Below are positions 22,985 to 32,092 of a stretch of DNA of 64,000 nucleotides, in pieces. Where the stretch lies: contig NC_087075.1 in NCBI RefSeq assembly GCF_026151205.1, positions 5,970,858 to 6,034,857 of the forward strand, written 5' to 3'. The notes beneath the pieces are model-generated. The model made no database searches. It saw nothing but the letters and a program-made list of their open reading frames with translations, and was not told the DNA's origin. Source of the DNA: Bolinopsis microptera. Lineage: Eukaryota; Ctenophora; Tentaculata; Lobata; Bolinopsidae. A program made the translations under genes and the position numbers. Position 1 is the first letter of the stretch; each line of letters opens with the position of its first letter.

Positions 22985-23069
22985 AGTGTTATGATTGTTA
23001 CTAACGATGTTACTTATCTTAGCATGGAGCTTTAGCTCACTCTTATTACAAAGGTAAGAGCAAGTCATT
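22985..23069 (+). repeat. 5' LTR, about 85 bp
   Basis: Identical to 29023-29107. With the TCAAT target duplication the LTR starts AGTGTTATG and ends GTCATT; TG..CA boundaries (22987-23072) are the alternative. It is very short for a Gypsy element. It contains a consensus-like splice donor (CAAAG/GTAAGA) near 23054. Confidence 0.9.
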
Positions 23070-23073
23070 TCAT

Positions 23074-23090
23074 TGGTGACTGAAGTGAAT
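23074..23090 (+). promoter_or_regulatory. Primer binding site
   Basis: TGGTGAC follows the 5' LTR within a few bases. Its first seven bases match the complement of the tRNA-Trp 3' end, as in several Gypsy clades; the rest (tgaagtgaa) fits less well. Confidence 0.5.
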
Positions 23091-23102
23091 ACGAACGACG
23101 CT

Positions 23103-24392
23103 ATGGATGAACAGATGAAAGAGGTACAGGCCAGCTTGGCTTTGTTGATGAAGAACAACAAGGAAATGTCGGAAAAGATCGCAGTCCTGGAAGTAGAGAA
23201 CCGGGAGATCAAGAAGAATGCTGGCAATGTTCAGGAGCGGATCCAGGAGAATAAAGCGAAGTGGGAGGAAATGAACAAGGAAGCAGTAGAGTTGCTCCAG
23301 CGGATGACATTGGCCCAAGAGGACTTGGCGAATGACAATGTCGAGGCGGAGTACTTTCAGAAGAGTTGCGCAGAAACAGTACTAGCCTGTACAATGCTGA
23401 CGGGCAGTTATGGCGGAGAAATGGCCCAAGGAAGCATCAAGGTGAAACAGGAGCCAGTAGAGGAAGAAATGCTGGGGACGCCGTACGACGCGATGGGAAA
23501 GGAAGAGAGGATAGACCTATCTTTCGGACACGACGGGGACTACTCTGCAGTTTCAATGAGAAGGTTCATCGAGAGATATAAAGTGGTCAAAGAGCTGAAC
23601 ATGCGGGCACGACTGAGAGGATGGGACTCCCCATCCTACAGGGCTGGGAAGCTGACGCTTTGTCTGCAAGGGGAAGCATTTGACTACGTGAGTTTTGCGA
23701 GCTCCATGCTGAATCCGTGGACAAGTAACGACGAATTACTTGTAAGTAAGTTGAAGGATAAATTCACGAATGTACAGGCAATCGAACTGAACATTCTTGG
23801 GTTTGAGAAGAGTATCCAGGAGCCCAGGGAGACAATCAGTGACTACATGACCCGACTGCAAATGACGGTGAAAGAGGCATACGACGGAGATAGCCAATTA
23901 GACCTCGACAGAAGGGTAGCATGGAAGTTTGTAAGTGGATTGGGGGACGAGAGGATCAAGCGGAAGCTGCTAGAGGGTGGCTGGATGAAATCACGGCAAG
24001 AGGCGAAACCCCTGGAGGACCTCCTGAAGGTAGCGGATATAGCAAAGAAGACGGACGACGCAGTAAAAGCCATGGGTAAGGAGACCGGCAGCATCAACGC
24101 AGCACAAGAATATTCGGTTAGCGCGTGGGAGCAGAAGTCATCGTCACATGCTGGAGACAGGAGGAAGCAATCATCCGGTGAGTCAGGCCGGTCAAACAGG
24201 AGCAACAGTTCGAGAGGAAGTGGTGAATCATCAGACGGGCTACCACTAGAATTCCTTGAATGCTTCTACTGTAAAAAGAAACACCGAGGGGGATGGTTTC
24301 ACTGCGCAGTGCGAAAGAAGGAGGACCCTACGTGGAGACCGGCAAGAAGAGGTGACAAGGCTGGAAGAGGAAGGGGTACGGATTTTCGGTAG
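23103..24392 (+). CDS. gag: Gypsy Gag polyprotein
   Basis: The first ATG in frame is at 23103-23105, giving about 429 codons to TAG at 24390. The N-terminal 90 residues are charged heptad-like sequence (EMSEKIAVLEVENREIKK), probably coiled coil. A retrotransposon Gag core follows, with RMRARLRGW-like helix, LCLQGEAFDYVSF and YMTRLQMTVKEAY blocks. Near the C-terminus is a variant zinc knuckle, C-x2-C-x3-H-x5-H-C, rather than the canonical C-x2-C-x4-H-x4-C, followed by a basic RG-rich tail suited to RNA binding. The role is assembly of the virus-like particle and packaging of element RNA. It overlaps the open pol frame by 37 bases. Confidence 0.9.
   Translation: MDEQMKEVQASLALLMKNNKEMSEKIAVLEVENREIKKNAGNVQERIQENKAKWEEMNKEAVELLQRMTLAQEDLANDNVEAEYFQKSCAETVLACTMLTGSYGGEMAQGSIKVKQEPVEEEMLGTPYDAMGKEERIDLSFGHDGDYSAVSMRRFIERYKVVKELNMRARLRGWDSPSYRAGKLTLCLQGEAFDYVSFASSMLNPWTSNDELLVSKLKDKFTNVQAIELNILGFEKSIQEPRETISDYMTRLQMTVKEAYDGDSQLDLDRRVAWKFVSGLGDERIKRKLLEGGWMKSRQEAKPLEDLLKVADIAKKTDDAVKAMGKETGSINAAQEYSVSAWEQKSSSHAGDRRKQSSGESGRSNRSNSSRGSGESSDGLPLEFLECFYCKKKHRGGWFHCAVRKKEDPTWRPARRGDKAGRGRGTDFR
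24356..24392 (+). promoter_or_regulatory. gag-pol overlap (probable -1 frameshift region)
   Basis: Both frames are open here: gag up to its TAG at 24390, pol from just after a TGA at 24353. No X-XXY-YYZ heptamer of the standard kind is visible. The GGAAGGGG and GATTTTCGG runs are the only obvious slip candidates. Confidence 0.5.
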
Positions 24393-27300
24393 AGCCCCCT
24401 ATAGACGGGCAGAATGATGGGGGCGGGGAGAATACTGGAGAGCAACCTAGCAGCAGAGAAAGGGAGGAGCATGACGTGAAACCTTGGGCATGTGCCAGAG
24501 CCCAGTTTCGGGTCATTACTCCTGAGAAGGGTGGTAAAGGACGGCGGAAGCAGTTACATCAGATGAAGGGGATCGCTTCAGAGGGTCTGAACTCGACACC
24601 ATATATTAGGATTAAGTGGGAGAATGGAGTTGAGGAAACTGCACTGTTCGATACAGGGGCCCAGTGGTCATTAATATGTGAAGACTTACTTACAGAACAG
24701 GAGAAGGCCACAATGGAGAAATCGGCGTTATGTGGAAGAGGAGTATCCGGCGAAAGAATACCTGTCACGGGAGAGATACGAAGAACTGTCTCTGTGGGTG
24801 GACTGACTTTTGCCCACCAGCGATTCATTGTGGTTGAGAAGATGATCTGCTCGATGATATTGGGGATAGATTTCTGGTCTAGGATAGCCAACATATCATT
24901 TGACTTCAACAAGAGTGTGATGACTATCAATGGTAACAGTGAAGAGATAGAGTTGCTATGCCACCCAGCCGCAGGCAGGAGCAGCGTCGCAGGGACCATC
25001 GAGGAGGAGAACTCAGTGGAAGTGGTAGTGGATGCCGAACGTAAGATCCCTACCAGGAGTGAGGCGTTAGTGACATGTTACATCCCCAACATGGAGATGG
25101 GTAAGGAGTATATGGTTCAACCAATAACGTTTGACGATAAGCTAGTAAGCACACCTTACGGGATTGTTCAGGGAACAAAGAGCGGTAAGGTACAGATCAG
25201 GGTAGCAAATCTAGGAGAGGAAGAGGTGACCCTGGCAGAAGGGGATCCCATTGCTACAGTTGAACTCGGGACCATATGGGTATCGAACCACAATGCGGGT
25301 AAAGCGTTCACCAGGGCTACAAAGAAAGGCAAAGCAACGGAATTGAGCGAGTTGGTGTGCAGTGAGCTGGAGCCGAGCAAGAGGGGTCAAATAATAGGAC
25401 TTCTAAACAGATATGAAGGTGTGTTCTATAAGGGAGGAGAGCTGCCTATTGTTAGAGTGGGTGTGGAGCACACCATAAGGCTGAAAGAGGACAGCTCACC
25501 AGTAGTGAGCAAGCCGAGGAGGTTGTCAAAAGAGCTAGCCGATGAAGTCCGGGAACACGTCGATGAGCTACTCAAACAAGGAGTAGTCAGGGAATCTAAC
25601 AGCCAATGGGCATCACCCATAGTGTGTGCACGCAAGAAAGACGGGAGCCTGAGGATGGCGATTGATTATCGGATAACCAATGAGAAGTCAAATACAGCGA
25701 CTTTACATCCAATACCACTCATTGACGATCTTTTGGACAGGCTGGGGAAGGCTAAGTACTTTGCAGTCCTTGATGCAAAGTCGGGATACCACCAGTTACC
25801 ACTACGAAAGGAAGATTCGGAGACAACGGCATTTGTAGTACCATGGGGGCATTATGAGTTTGCAGGAAGAACCCCGTTTGGTTTGAAAGGTGCAGGATAT
25901 TCGTTCCAAAGGATGATGTCAGTGATCTTGGGGAGTTCAAACTTCGTCGATGCACTGTGCTATTTGGACGACATCCTAGTCTGGGGGGAAACTTGGGAGG
26001 TATTCATGAAACGGCTCAAGAAGGTGCTGGAAAAGGTGAAGGATGCAGGCCTGGCCTTGGCATCGAAGAAGTGCCAGTTTGGAGTCAGGGAGGTCAGTTA
26101 CTTGGGATGCACCATCAAAGAAGGCATGGTGAAGATAAACGAACAGAGAGTGCAGCAACTGAGGAGCATAGAGCGCCCTCATAATGTACGAGAGCTTAGA
26201 AGGGCTTTAGGTGCGTTTGGCTACGTGCAAAGGTGGCTACCAGGATTGTCACAGATTGCCAGGCCATTGTATAATGCGATCACGGACCAGCCGTATGCCC
26301 GGCTGAAGTGGACGGAGGAAATGAATGAATCATTTTCAACAATAAAGAAATTGATTGCGGACGCAGTGTCGTTGAGTTTGCCCGACATGGATAAGCCATT
26401 CACCTTAGTAACAGACTGTAGTCAAATGGCAGCAGGAGCCATGCTGGCACAGAGGTGCATGGAAGCACCGGATACCCTGAAGCCTGTGGCATTCTACCAC
26501 CACGCGTTATCCAAAGCAGAACAGGGATACTCAGCTACCGAGAAGGAGTTGTTGGCGATGGTTAAGGCAGTAGTGAAGTTCAGAGTGTATCTAGGCAAGC
26601 AGTTCAACCTTATTACGGACCACCAAGCACTGAGTTGGCTTCGTTCACTTGAACCGGAGAATGAGACGGGGAGAAGGGGACGTTGGTTAGACCTGATTCA
26701 GCAGTTTGACATGAAAGTCACTCATAAGAAAGGGAAAAGCCCAGAGATGAGAATAGCTGATTACCTTTCACGGGTCAAATGTGACGGAAATGTAGCTGTA
26801 AAAGACCGTAGTGAAGTGTTTGTCGTGATGACCGCTGGAGGCGAGGAGGCGATAACTGTCAGTCGAGAACAGATCCTGAGCGAGCAGAGCAATGACGCAG
26901 CAGTACAAACGATGCGTAAGGCGGTTTTGAAAGGAACAGATCTGAACCCCGGGAATAGCGAATCAGAATCGTGGAGGAAGCCCAGCGGGAGCAACGATGA
27001 GGAAGTCAAAGCGATGTGGAAGCATAGGGACAGGATTTTCATCGACTCAGAGGGGATATTAAGATTACGGTTCAACGGGGGAAAGAAGCGGGAAAGCAAC
27101 CCTTTCGGAACAGTGGAAAAGAACAGGATAATAGTTCCTAAGACGTACAGGGACAAAATTATGAATCTTGTTCATAGGAGTGCTACAGCGGCGCATATGG
27201 GGAACACACGCACCTGGAAGAGGGCACGAGATAACTTTTGGTGGCCGAACATGAGGCAAGACATAGAACAATACGTTCAGGCATGTGAAGAGTGTGGTCT

Positions 27301-28477
27301 GAACAAACACGTTAACAACCCGAATAAGGCGCCAGTGTCCAAGACGAGTATACCCGGAAAACCTCTGGAGGAGATGATGCTTGATTTTCTTGGTCCATTC
27401 CAAACAGCGAGGGAGCATCCATACAGGTACGTCCTCCAGATGCAATATGTGTTTAGTCGATTCATAATCTTTGTACCGAGCATTGATGCAAGAGCAAAAA
27501 CGGCAGCAGATGCAGTGGTCGAAAGATGGATAAGTCTTTTCGGGATCCCGGAAAAGATGAGATCGGATAGAGGTCCACATTTTATTGCAGAGGTGTTCGA
27601 GGAACTGTGTAAAAGAGTGGGTATCAGACACAAGTTGGGTTCACCGGGACACCCCCAGAGCCAGGGGCAAGTAGAGAGGCAGAACCAGTTAATGAACCAG
27701 ATCAGATGCCTTTGCGAGAACGATGGGGAGAAGTGGCCGGAGGCCTTATACCTGGTACAAGGGAGCCACAACAACTCGATCAACGCTACAACAGGTTTTA
27801 CTCCAGCTAGGCTTTTGTTTGGCAGGGATTTTAACCGACCAGACGACATGATTGCTCAGGAGAGGGATAAGGTGAAGACGCCTGGAACAACTGTATTGGA
27901 GGAGAGGGACGAAGAATGCAGACTGTTGACTGAGCAAGCACGAACAAACCTGGTTGAATATCAAGAGGAGAGAGTGGAATCAGCAGAGAAAGAAGGACCC
28001 TGCAATACCCCGTACGAAGTAGGCGACTTGGTGCGTTATAGGCTCACGGACGAAGCAAGGAGCAATAAAGGCGGGAAGACATCCCCCCGCTACTCGGAGC
28101 CGTACAGGATAACAGTGATCAAGGGTGACGGATATACTTACACGATGGAGCCAGTGGATAAGGACAGTAGAGGCACGCGTAAAGATAGACGGTTCAACTA
28201 CTTGAAAACGCACAAGAGAGTAGTGAGCAGTGAGGTGGCTCCGGAGCCGGACAGCCCTACGATGACACCACCCCAGCGAGATGAACTACACCCTCAAGTG
28301 AACGACGGTGTTCCAGAGGTCATGGAACAGTCCCCGGTAGCTCCACCTGATGCGGCGCTAACCGTTCGGAGATCCGGGAGGACTAGGAATCCAGTGAGGT
28401 TACTGCAGGCGGACGGGAAGAAGAAGCGGTACGAAGATGCAGAGGCCAGCGGACAACCAGACGCAGATGAGGATTGA
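24356..28477 (+). CDS. pol: Gypsy Pol polyprotein (PR-RT-RH-IN)
   Basis: The frame opens at 24356, 37 bases before the gag stop and in the -1 frame relative to gag, so expression by -1 frameshifting is inferred; no classical slippery heptamer was found. Counting from 24476: protease LFDTGAQWSLI with DTG at residues 59-61 and ILGIDFW flap-end motif; reverse transcriptase with FAVLDAKSGYHQ and YLDD at 496-499; RNase H with TDCS near 646 (usual TDAS) and TEKELLA; integrase zinc finger H900, H907, C937, C940, and catalytic D970, D1031, E1067 with the D-35-E spacing. A GPY/F-like segment follows near residue 1230. All catalytic residues are present and there are no stops, which argues for a functional protein. 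Confidence 0.95.
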   Translation, partial: QGWKRKGYGFSVEPPIDGQNDGGGENTGEQPSSREREEHDVKPWACARAQFRVITPEKGGKGRRKQLHQMKGIASEGLNSTPYIRIKWENGVEETALFDTGAQWSLICEDLLTEQEKATMEKSALCGRGVSGERIPVTGEIRRTVSVGGLTFAHQRFIVVEKMICSMILGIDFWSRIANISFDFNKSVMTINGNSEEIELLCHPAAGRSSVAGTIEEENSVEVVVDAERKIPTRSEALVTCYIPNMEMGKEYMVQPITFDDKLVSTPYGIVQGTKSGKVQIRVANLGEEEVTLAEGDPIATVELGTIWVSNHNAGKAFTRATKKGKATELSELVCSELEPSKRGQIIGLLNRYEGVFYKGGELPIVRVGVEHTIRLKEDSSPVVSKPRRLSKELADEVREHVDELLKQGVVRESNSQWASPIVCARKKDGSLRMAIDYRITNEKSNTATLHPIPLIDDLLDRLGKAKYFAVLDAKSGYHQLPLRKEDSETTAFVVPWGHYEFAGRTPFGLKGAGYSFQRMMSVILGSSNFVDALCYLDDILVWGETWEVFMKRLKKVLEKVKDAGLALASKKCQFGVREVSYLGCTIKEGMVKINEQRVQQLRSIERPHNVRELRRALGAFGYVQRWLPGLSQIARPLYNAITDQPYARLKWTEEMNESFSTIKKLIADAVSLSLPDMDKPFTLVTDCSQMAAGAMLAQRCMEAPDTLKPVAFYHHALSKAEQGYSATEKELLAMVKAVVKFRVYLGKQFNLITDHQALSWLRSLEPENETGRRGRWLDLIQQFDMKVTHKKGKSPEMRIADYLSRVKCDGNVAVKDRSEVFVVMTAGGEEAITVSREQILSEQSNDAAVQTMRKAVLKGTDLNPGNSESESWRKPSGSNDEEVKAMWKHRDRIFIDSEGILRLRFNGGKKRESNPFGTVEKNRIIVPKTYRDKIMNLVHRSATAAHMGNTRTWKRARDNFWWPNMRQDIEQYVQACEECGLNKHVNNPNKAPVSKTSIPGKPLEEMMLDFLGPFQTAREHPYRYVLQMQYVFSRFIIFVPSIDARAKTAADAVVERWISLFGIPEKMRSDRGPHFIAEVFEELCKRVGIRHKLGSPGHPQSQGQVERQNQLMNQIRCLCENDGEKWPEALYLVQGSHNNSINATTGFTPARLLFGRDFNRPDDMIAQERDKVKTPGTTVLEERDEECRLLTEQARTNLVEYQEERVESAEKEGPCNTPYEVGDLVRYRLTDEARSNKGGKTSPRYSEPYRITVIKGDGYTYTMEPVDKDSRGTRKDRRFNYLKTHKRVVSSEVAPEPDSPTMTPPQRDELHPQVNDGVPEVMEQSPVAPPDAALTVRRSGRTRNPVRLLQADGKKKRYEDAEASGQPDADED

Positions 28478-28631
28478 TGGAATTTAGGGTATTTCAGAGG
28501 GTAATAGGACATTTGGGACATGATAGAAATGATACAAATATGTTATACTATTTATCATAACTATTGGATTAATATGATACATAACGATATTATATTATAC
28601 ATGACAGTCAGTTCATGACCGTCATTTTGTT

Positions 28632-28880
28632 ATAACGCGAGGAACGGACATTATTATTATCATGAGGGACATTATTTACATGATTAATAATATATTATTG
28701 ACAATGAGAATCTTGTTATAACGTGATGAACAGACATTATTATTATCATGAGGGACGTTATTTACATGATTAATAATATTTTATTGACGATAAGAATCTT
28801 GTTATAACGTGATGAACGGACACTATTATTATCATGAGGGACATTATTTACATGAATAATAATATTTTATCACGTTGGAC
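28632..28880 (+). repeat. 86-bp tandem repeat in Gypsy 3' region
   Basis: About three copies with exactly 86-bp spacing (catgaggg at 28661, 28747, 28833). AT-rich and non-coding; lies between pol and the 3' LTR. Confidence 0.9.
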
Positions 28881-29022
28881 TTTTACCCCAATGTCAATAT
28901 CCAGCTTATTGATTGGGAAGGATGTAAAGGATACGCAGATAGATAACGATTCAAATAAGTATCATTTGGAAAGACGTCTAGTAACATACATTGGAAGATA
29001 ACGTGGAATCTGAGATATGAGG

Positions 29023-29107
29023 AGTGTTATGATTGTTACTAACGATGTTACTTATCTTAGCATGGAGCTTTAGCTCACTCTTATTACAAAGGTAAGAGCA
29101 AGTCATT
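29023..29107 (+). repeat. 3' LTR, about 85 bp
   Basis: Identical to the 5' LTR. Preceded by a purine stretch (gatatgaggag) that could serve as the polypurine tract. Confidence 0.9.
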
Positions 29108-29112
29108 TCAAT

Positions 29113-29854
29113 ATCTTAATCTCTATAAAAGTTAACCAAATTGACTACATGGCTGCTGTCGGACCACGGGTCTTCCATGTGAATCGTGTATCACAGTTTG
29201 TGGTCAAATTATCGAGACCTTTAAACACTTGAAACAATTTCGTTTTAGTTCGGCTAAACAAAAACTTTTTCAATCCGTCGGTTTCAAAATCCCCAGACTG
29301 ATTTCTATCTCAAACATGACCTTTAAACACGACAGGTAACGGTAGAAAACGAATATTAAAGCACTAATTATAACCCTACCAAGGGATGTGAGTCAGCCAA
29401 ATATAGCTAAGAGTAAGAAGATTTGAATAAAGCTTTCCATTAAATTGTTCTGTAAGTTTATTAACTAAACAGTTCACTAGCTCAAAACAAGCCGCATGAC
29501 CAGGTTCATTGTTTAATGTTTAAAATGTTTAAATTGCCATGTGGCATGTGAGGGTAAGTAATTAATAAATTAACCATAACCCAATATTTAAAAATAAATA
29601 AAGCATATGTTACAATTTAAAACATTTAGGACAAAATAGTTTTGGTATGTTCGGAGCGCAAGTAGTTAATAATTGAACCATAACCTAATATTTAAAAATA
29701 AATAAAGCATATCTTGCAATTTAAAAAACATTTAGCCTATGGTTGCAAAACAATATGGTTGAAAAACAATATGGTTGCAAAACAATATAGCCACAACTTG
29801 CAACAAACTCTGAAACTAAGAAAAAATATGTGGGATATTTACGTACATTGCAAA
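29113..29854. other. Intergenic, no gene recognised
   Basis: Contains an imperfect local duplication (cataacccaatatttaaaaa near 29575 and 29675) but no coding feature. Confidence 0.5.
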
Positions 29855-30111
29855 TCTTACTATATATCAACTTTAACGCGACTTTCTGCAAAAACCGTAA
29901 AAAATACACAACTGAAACTTTTTTGACTTGGTCAAATGCTTTCATGCTTTTCAAATCAGCATGAAAAATTAAAAATTGGCCAAGGAATAGGAATTTTAGA
30001 CCCCAAAATTTGAACCCCCAAGTGATGTCAAAAACGCGAATTAAATAGGTAGTAATTATTTTAGTCTCTTGAGTCTTGATACCACTTTAGGGTTAGACGG
30101 CTTCCTGCTAG
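29855..30111 (+). mobile_element. Helitron family B, 257-bp copy
   Basis: Starts TCTTACTATATATCAACTT after A and ends CTGCTAG before T. Compared with 56653-56965 it lacks about 55 bp directly after the first 14 bp. The inner sequence (aaaaaccgtaaaa, gactTggtcaaatgc, ggttagacgg) matches the other copies. No coding capacity. Confidence 0.75.
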
Positions 30112-30957
30112 TATATGTAAAGCGAAGAAAGATTACCAACATTGCAAGAGGGTTGACAATATATAACAATGTACATAACAATGTATAATGAGCTAAGTAA
30201 AAATGATCGTAAATAATATAAGTTGCAAAGTTGCAAGTCAAACAAGACCGACTTATATAATTACAAACTGATACAGAGTGTTAGATAAATTAATTTGCAA
30301 CTTTCATACAAACACGAGATGAAGGATTATGCTTATAAAATTCCAATTTTTTTATTCGAAAAACGAGTTAAAAGGGCCTCCTATACTATAATGTCAATGG
30401 CAACAACTGTGAACTTGAGGGCAATGTTACGAATATTGCACAGATTCACAGAATCAAAGTGTTACAGGATTAAGAACTAAGTGGATACATGCAGTTGTTC
30501 GTTCAACACTTTGATACGATATGATATTACATAATATATTAAGTTACCTTATCAGACATAATTGTCACGGACATAATTTTTCACGCTCATGACCGCCCAA
30601 AAATGTCCAGAAAATTGTGGTGATTTTTCAATAAGAGTTTTATTCTTTTTCTAAACTCTAGATTGTGACTGAGGAGTGATTATATTTGTCCTAGTATACT
30701 AATAAACTAATATAGTAAATAGTAATCGGCTACACACATATCTACGCATATATAGGGACACATCAAGATCAATGTTTCCCGCAATCAGACTGTTTATAAT
30801 ACTACAACTTGTAATAGAGCCCAGTGCAACGTTATAAGTTAATATTATCGTGTAAACTAGCAAACTACTTAACGTACAGTGTTATAGAGTGCAAACGTCC
30901 GTAGCCACTGCTGCAATGATATCTTATTCCAACCCAAAGTAGAAATATGTAGAGACA
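30112..30957. other. Intergenic, no gene recognised
   Basis: Short frames without motifs. The block 30875-30905 resembles 20410-20440. Confidence 0.45.
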
Positions 30958-31142
30958 TTCTTTTAATCTTTTCTATCCTGGAGTATAGAGAGAGGACACG
31001 TACTTCAGAGAGGGGACTAGACTAGAGGACTAGACACGTACTTTAGGTAATGAATGACTATAATCAAGAACAAGGCAACATTCATTACCCGAAGTACGTC
31101 TCCTCTCTGTACTCCAAGGTGGGAGAGATTAAAAGATGAATA
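30958..31142. repeat. Imperfect inverted repeat, hairpin element
   Basis: The left arm (cttttaatcttttctatc, then ggagtatagagag, cgtacttc) is mirrored by the right arm (gaagtacgtctcctctct, then ggagagattaaaagatgaat). The whole is 185 bp with a loop of about 60 bp containing gtaatgaatg and its complement. It looks like a MITE or foldback remnant. Confidence 0.65.
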
Positions 31143-31315
31143 TGTAACAGGTAACATAGGGTAATAGGGTCCTCGGACAGAACCAGACAATTCAGATACT
31201 ACTACAGCTCAAGTCAGCCTGGAGAACAATTAAATTGTGAATAGCGGGATATAATTACGTAATTATATAATTACCTACATAACAACTACCGAGTGGAGTT
31301 GGGTTAAAAACATAT

Positions 31316-31383
31316 AAGAGATACGATGATTTAACTTGTAGAAGCTTTCAATAAACATGTGTTAATCGTGATCAGGTAAAGAG
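31316..31383 (-). mobile_element. Copy of the Penelope-like element tail region
   Basis: Reverse-complement match to 35221-35288 over about 65 bp (gattaacacatgtttattga and following). That segment lies in the 3' region of the Penelope-like relic, so this is probably a second, very short copy in opposite orientation. Confidence 0.5.
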
Positions 31384-31904
31384 CTTATTATAGTAGAGTG
31401 ATGGGAGTTATACTCTACAGTTAGAGTTTATTACTAGTACTAGTAGACCAATTAGATGCTTCCAAGCTGATTAACTTTTCTGAAATTTCTGGGTACACGA
31501 CACACGTACTGTAGTTCGACATTAAGTACTCGAGTTTGACAAACCCTAAAATTTGACTCAGTCGAACTAGAGAGCGCTTCCTGGACTCTTGTTATACACG
31601 TACTATTACTAGAGTGTGTTTCGAACTAAAGTACGTGAATCATCGCTGATAAATCTATGTTGTTGGGACTTGATGTTCGTGTTGAAATTGGTTACTTTGT
31701 ATAAATAATGTGCTTACCTTTCATAATTCATGTGCAACTTCAATTCTTTGGAAATTTAATGCACGCACCATCCTAACCTTTCTTATATATCTCTTGAGTC
31801 TTGCGCTCAGACATTTTATATTTTTGCCAATGAGATATTTTTCCCAGATATCTTTTTTAAAATTTTATATTTTACGTCAGTTTTTTAAATTTTTCTATTA
31901 TTTC
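31384..31904. other. No gene seen
   Basis: Contains a degenerate block near 31495-31640 (cacgtactgtagttcgac) related to the 17-bp array at 33893. Otherwise featureless. Confidence 0.45.
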
Positions 31905-32092
31905 GTAATATTATTTCGTAATATTATTTCGTAATATTATTTCGTAATATTATTTCGTAATATTATCTCGTAATATTATTTCGTAATATTATTTCGTAAT
32001 ATCATTTCGTAATATTATTTCGTAATATTATTTCGTAATATTATTTCGTAATATTATTTCGTAATATTATTTCGTAATATTATTTCGTAATA
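31905..32092 (+). repeat. 13-bp tandem repeat, about 14 copies
   Basis: Unit aatattatttcgt, with two single-base variants. AT-rich. Confidence 0.96.

Larger units (their letters stand above)
22985..29107 (+). mobile_element. Ty3/Gypsy LTR retrotransposon, apparently complete
   Basis: An LTR element of about 6.1 kb with 5' LTR, tRNA-type primer binding site, gag, pol in PR-RT-RNaseH-IN order, a 3' untranslated part with an 86-bp tandem repeat, and 3' LTR. The two LTRs are identical over their full shared length, and both ORFs are unbroken, so insertion is recent and the element may be active. The flanks share TCAAT (22980-22984 and 29108-29112), a plausible 5-bp target duplication; the exact LTR ends can shift by one or two bases because of this overlap. 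Confidence 0.93.

Noticed and set aside
27065-27849. Minus-strand frames of 188 and 190 aa across pol
   Set aside because: They are antisense shadows of the integrase region, overlap each other, and have no motifs.
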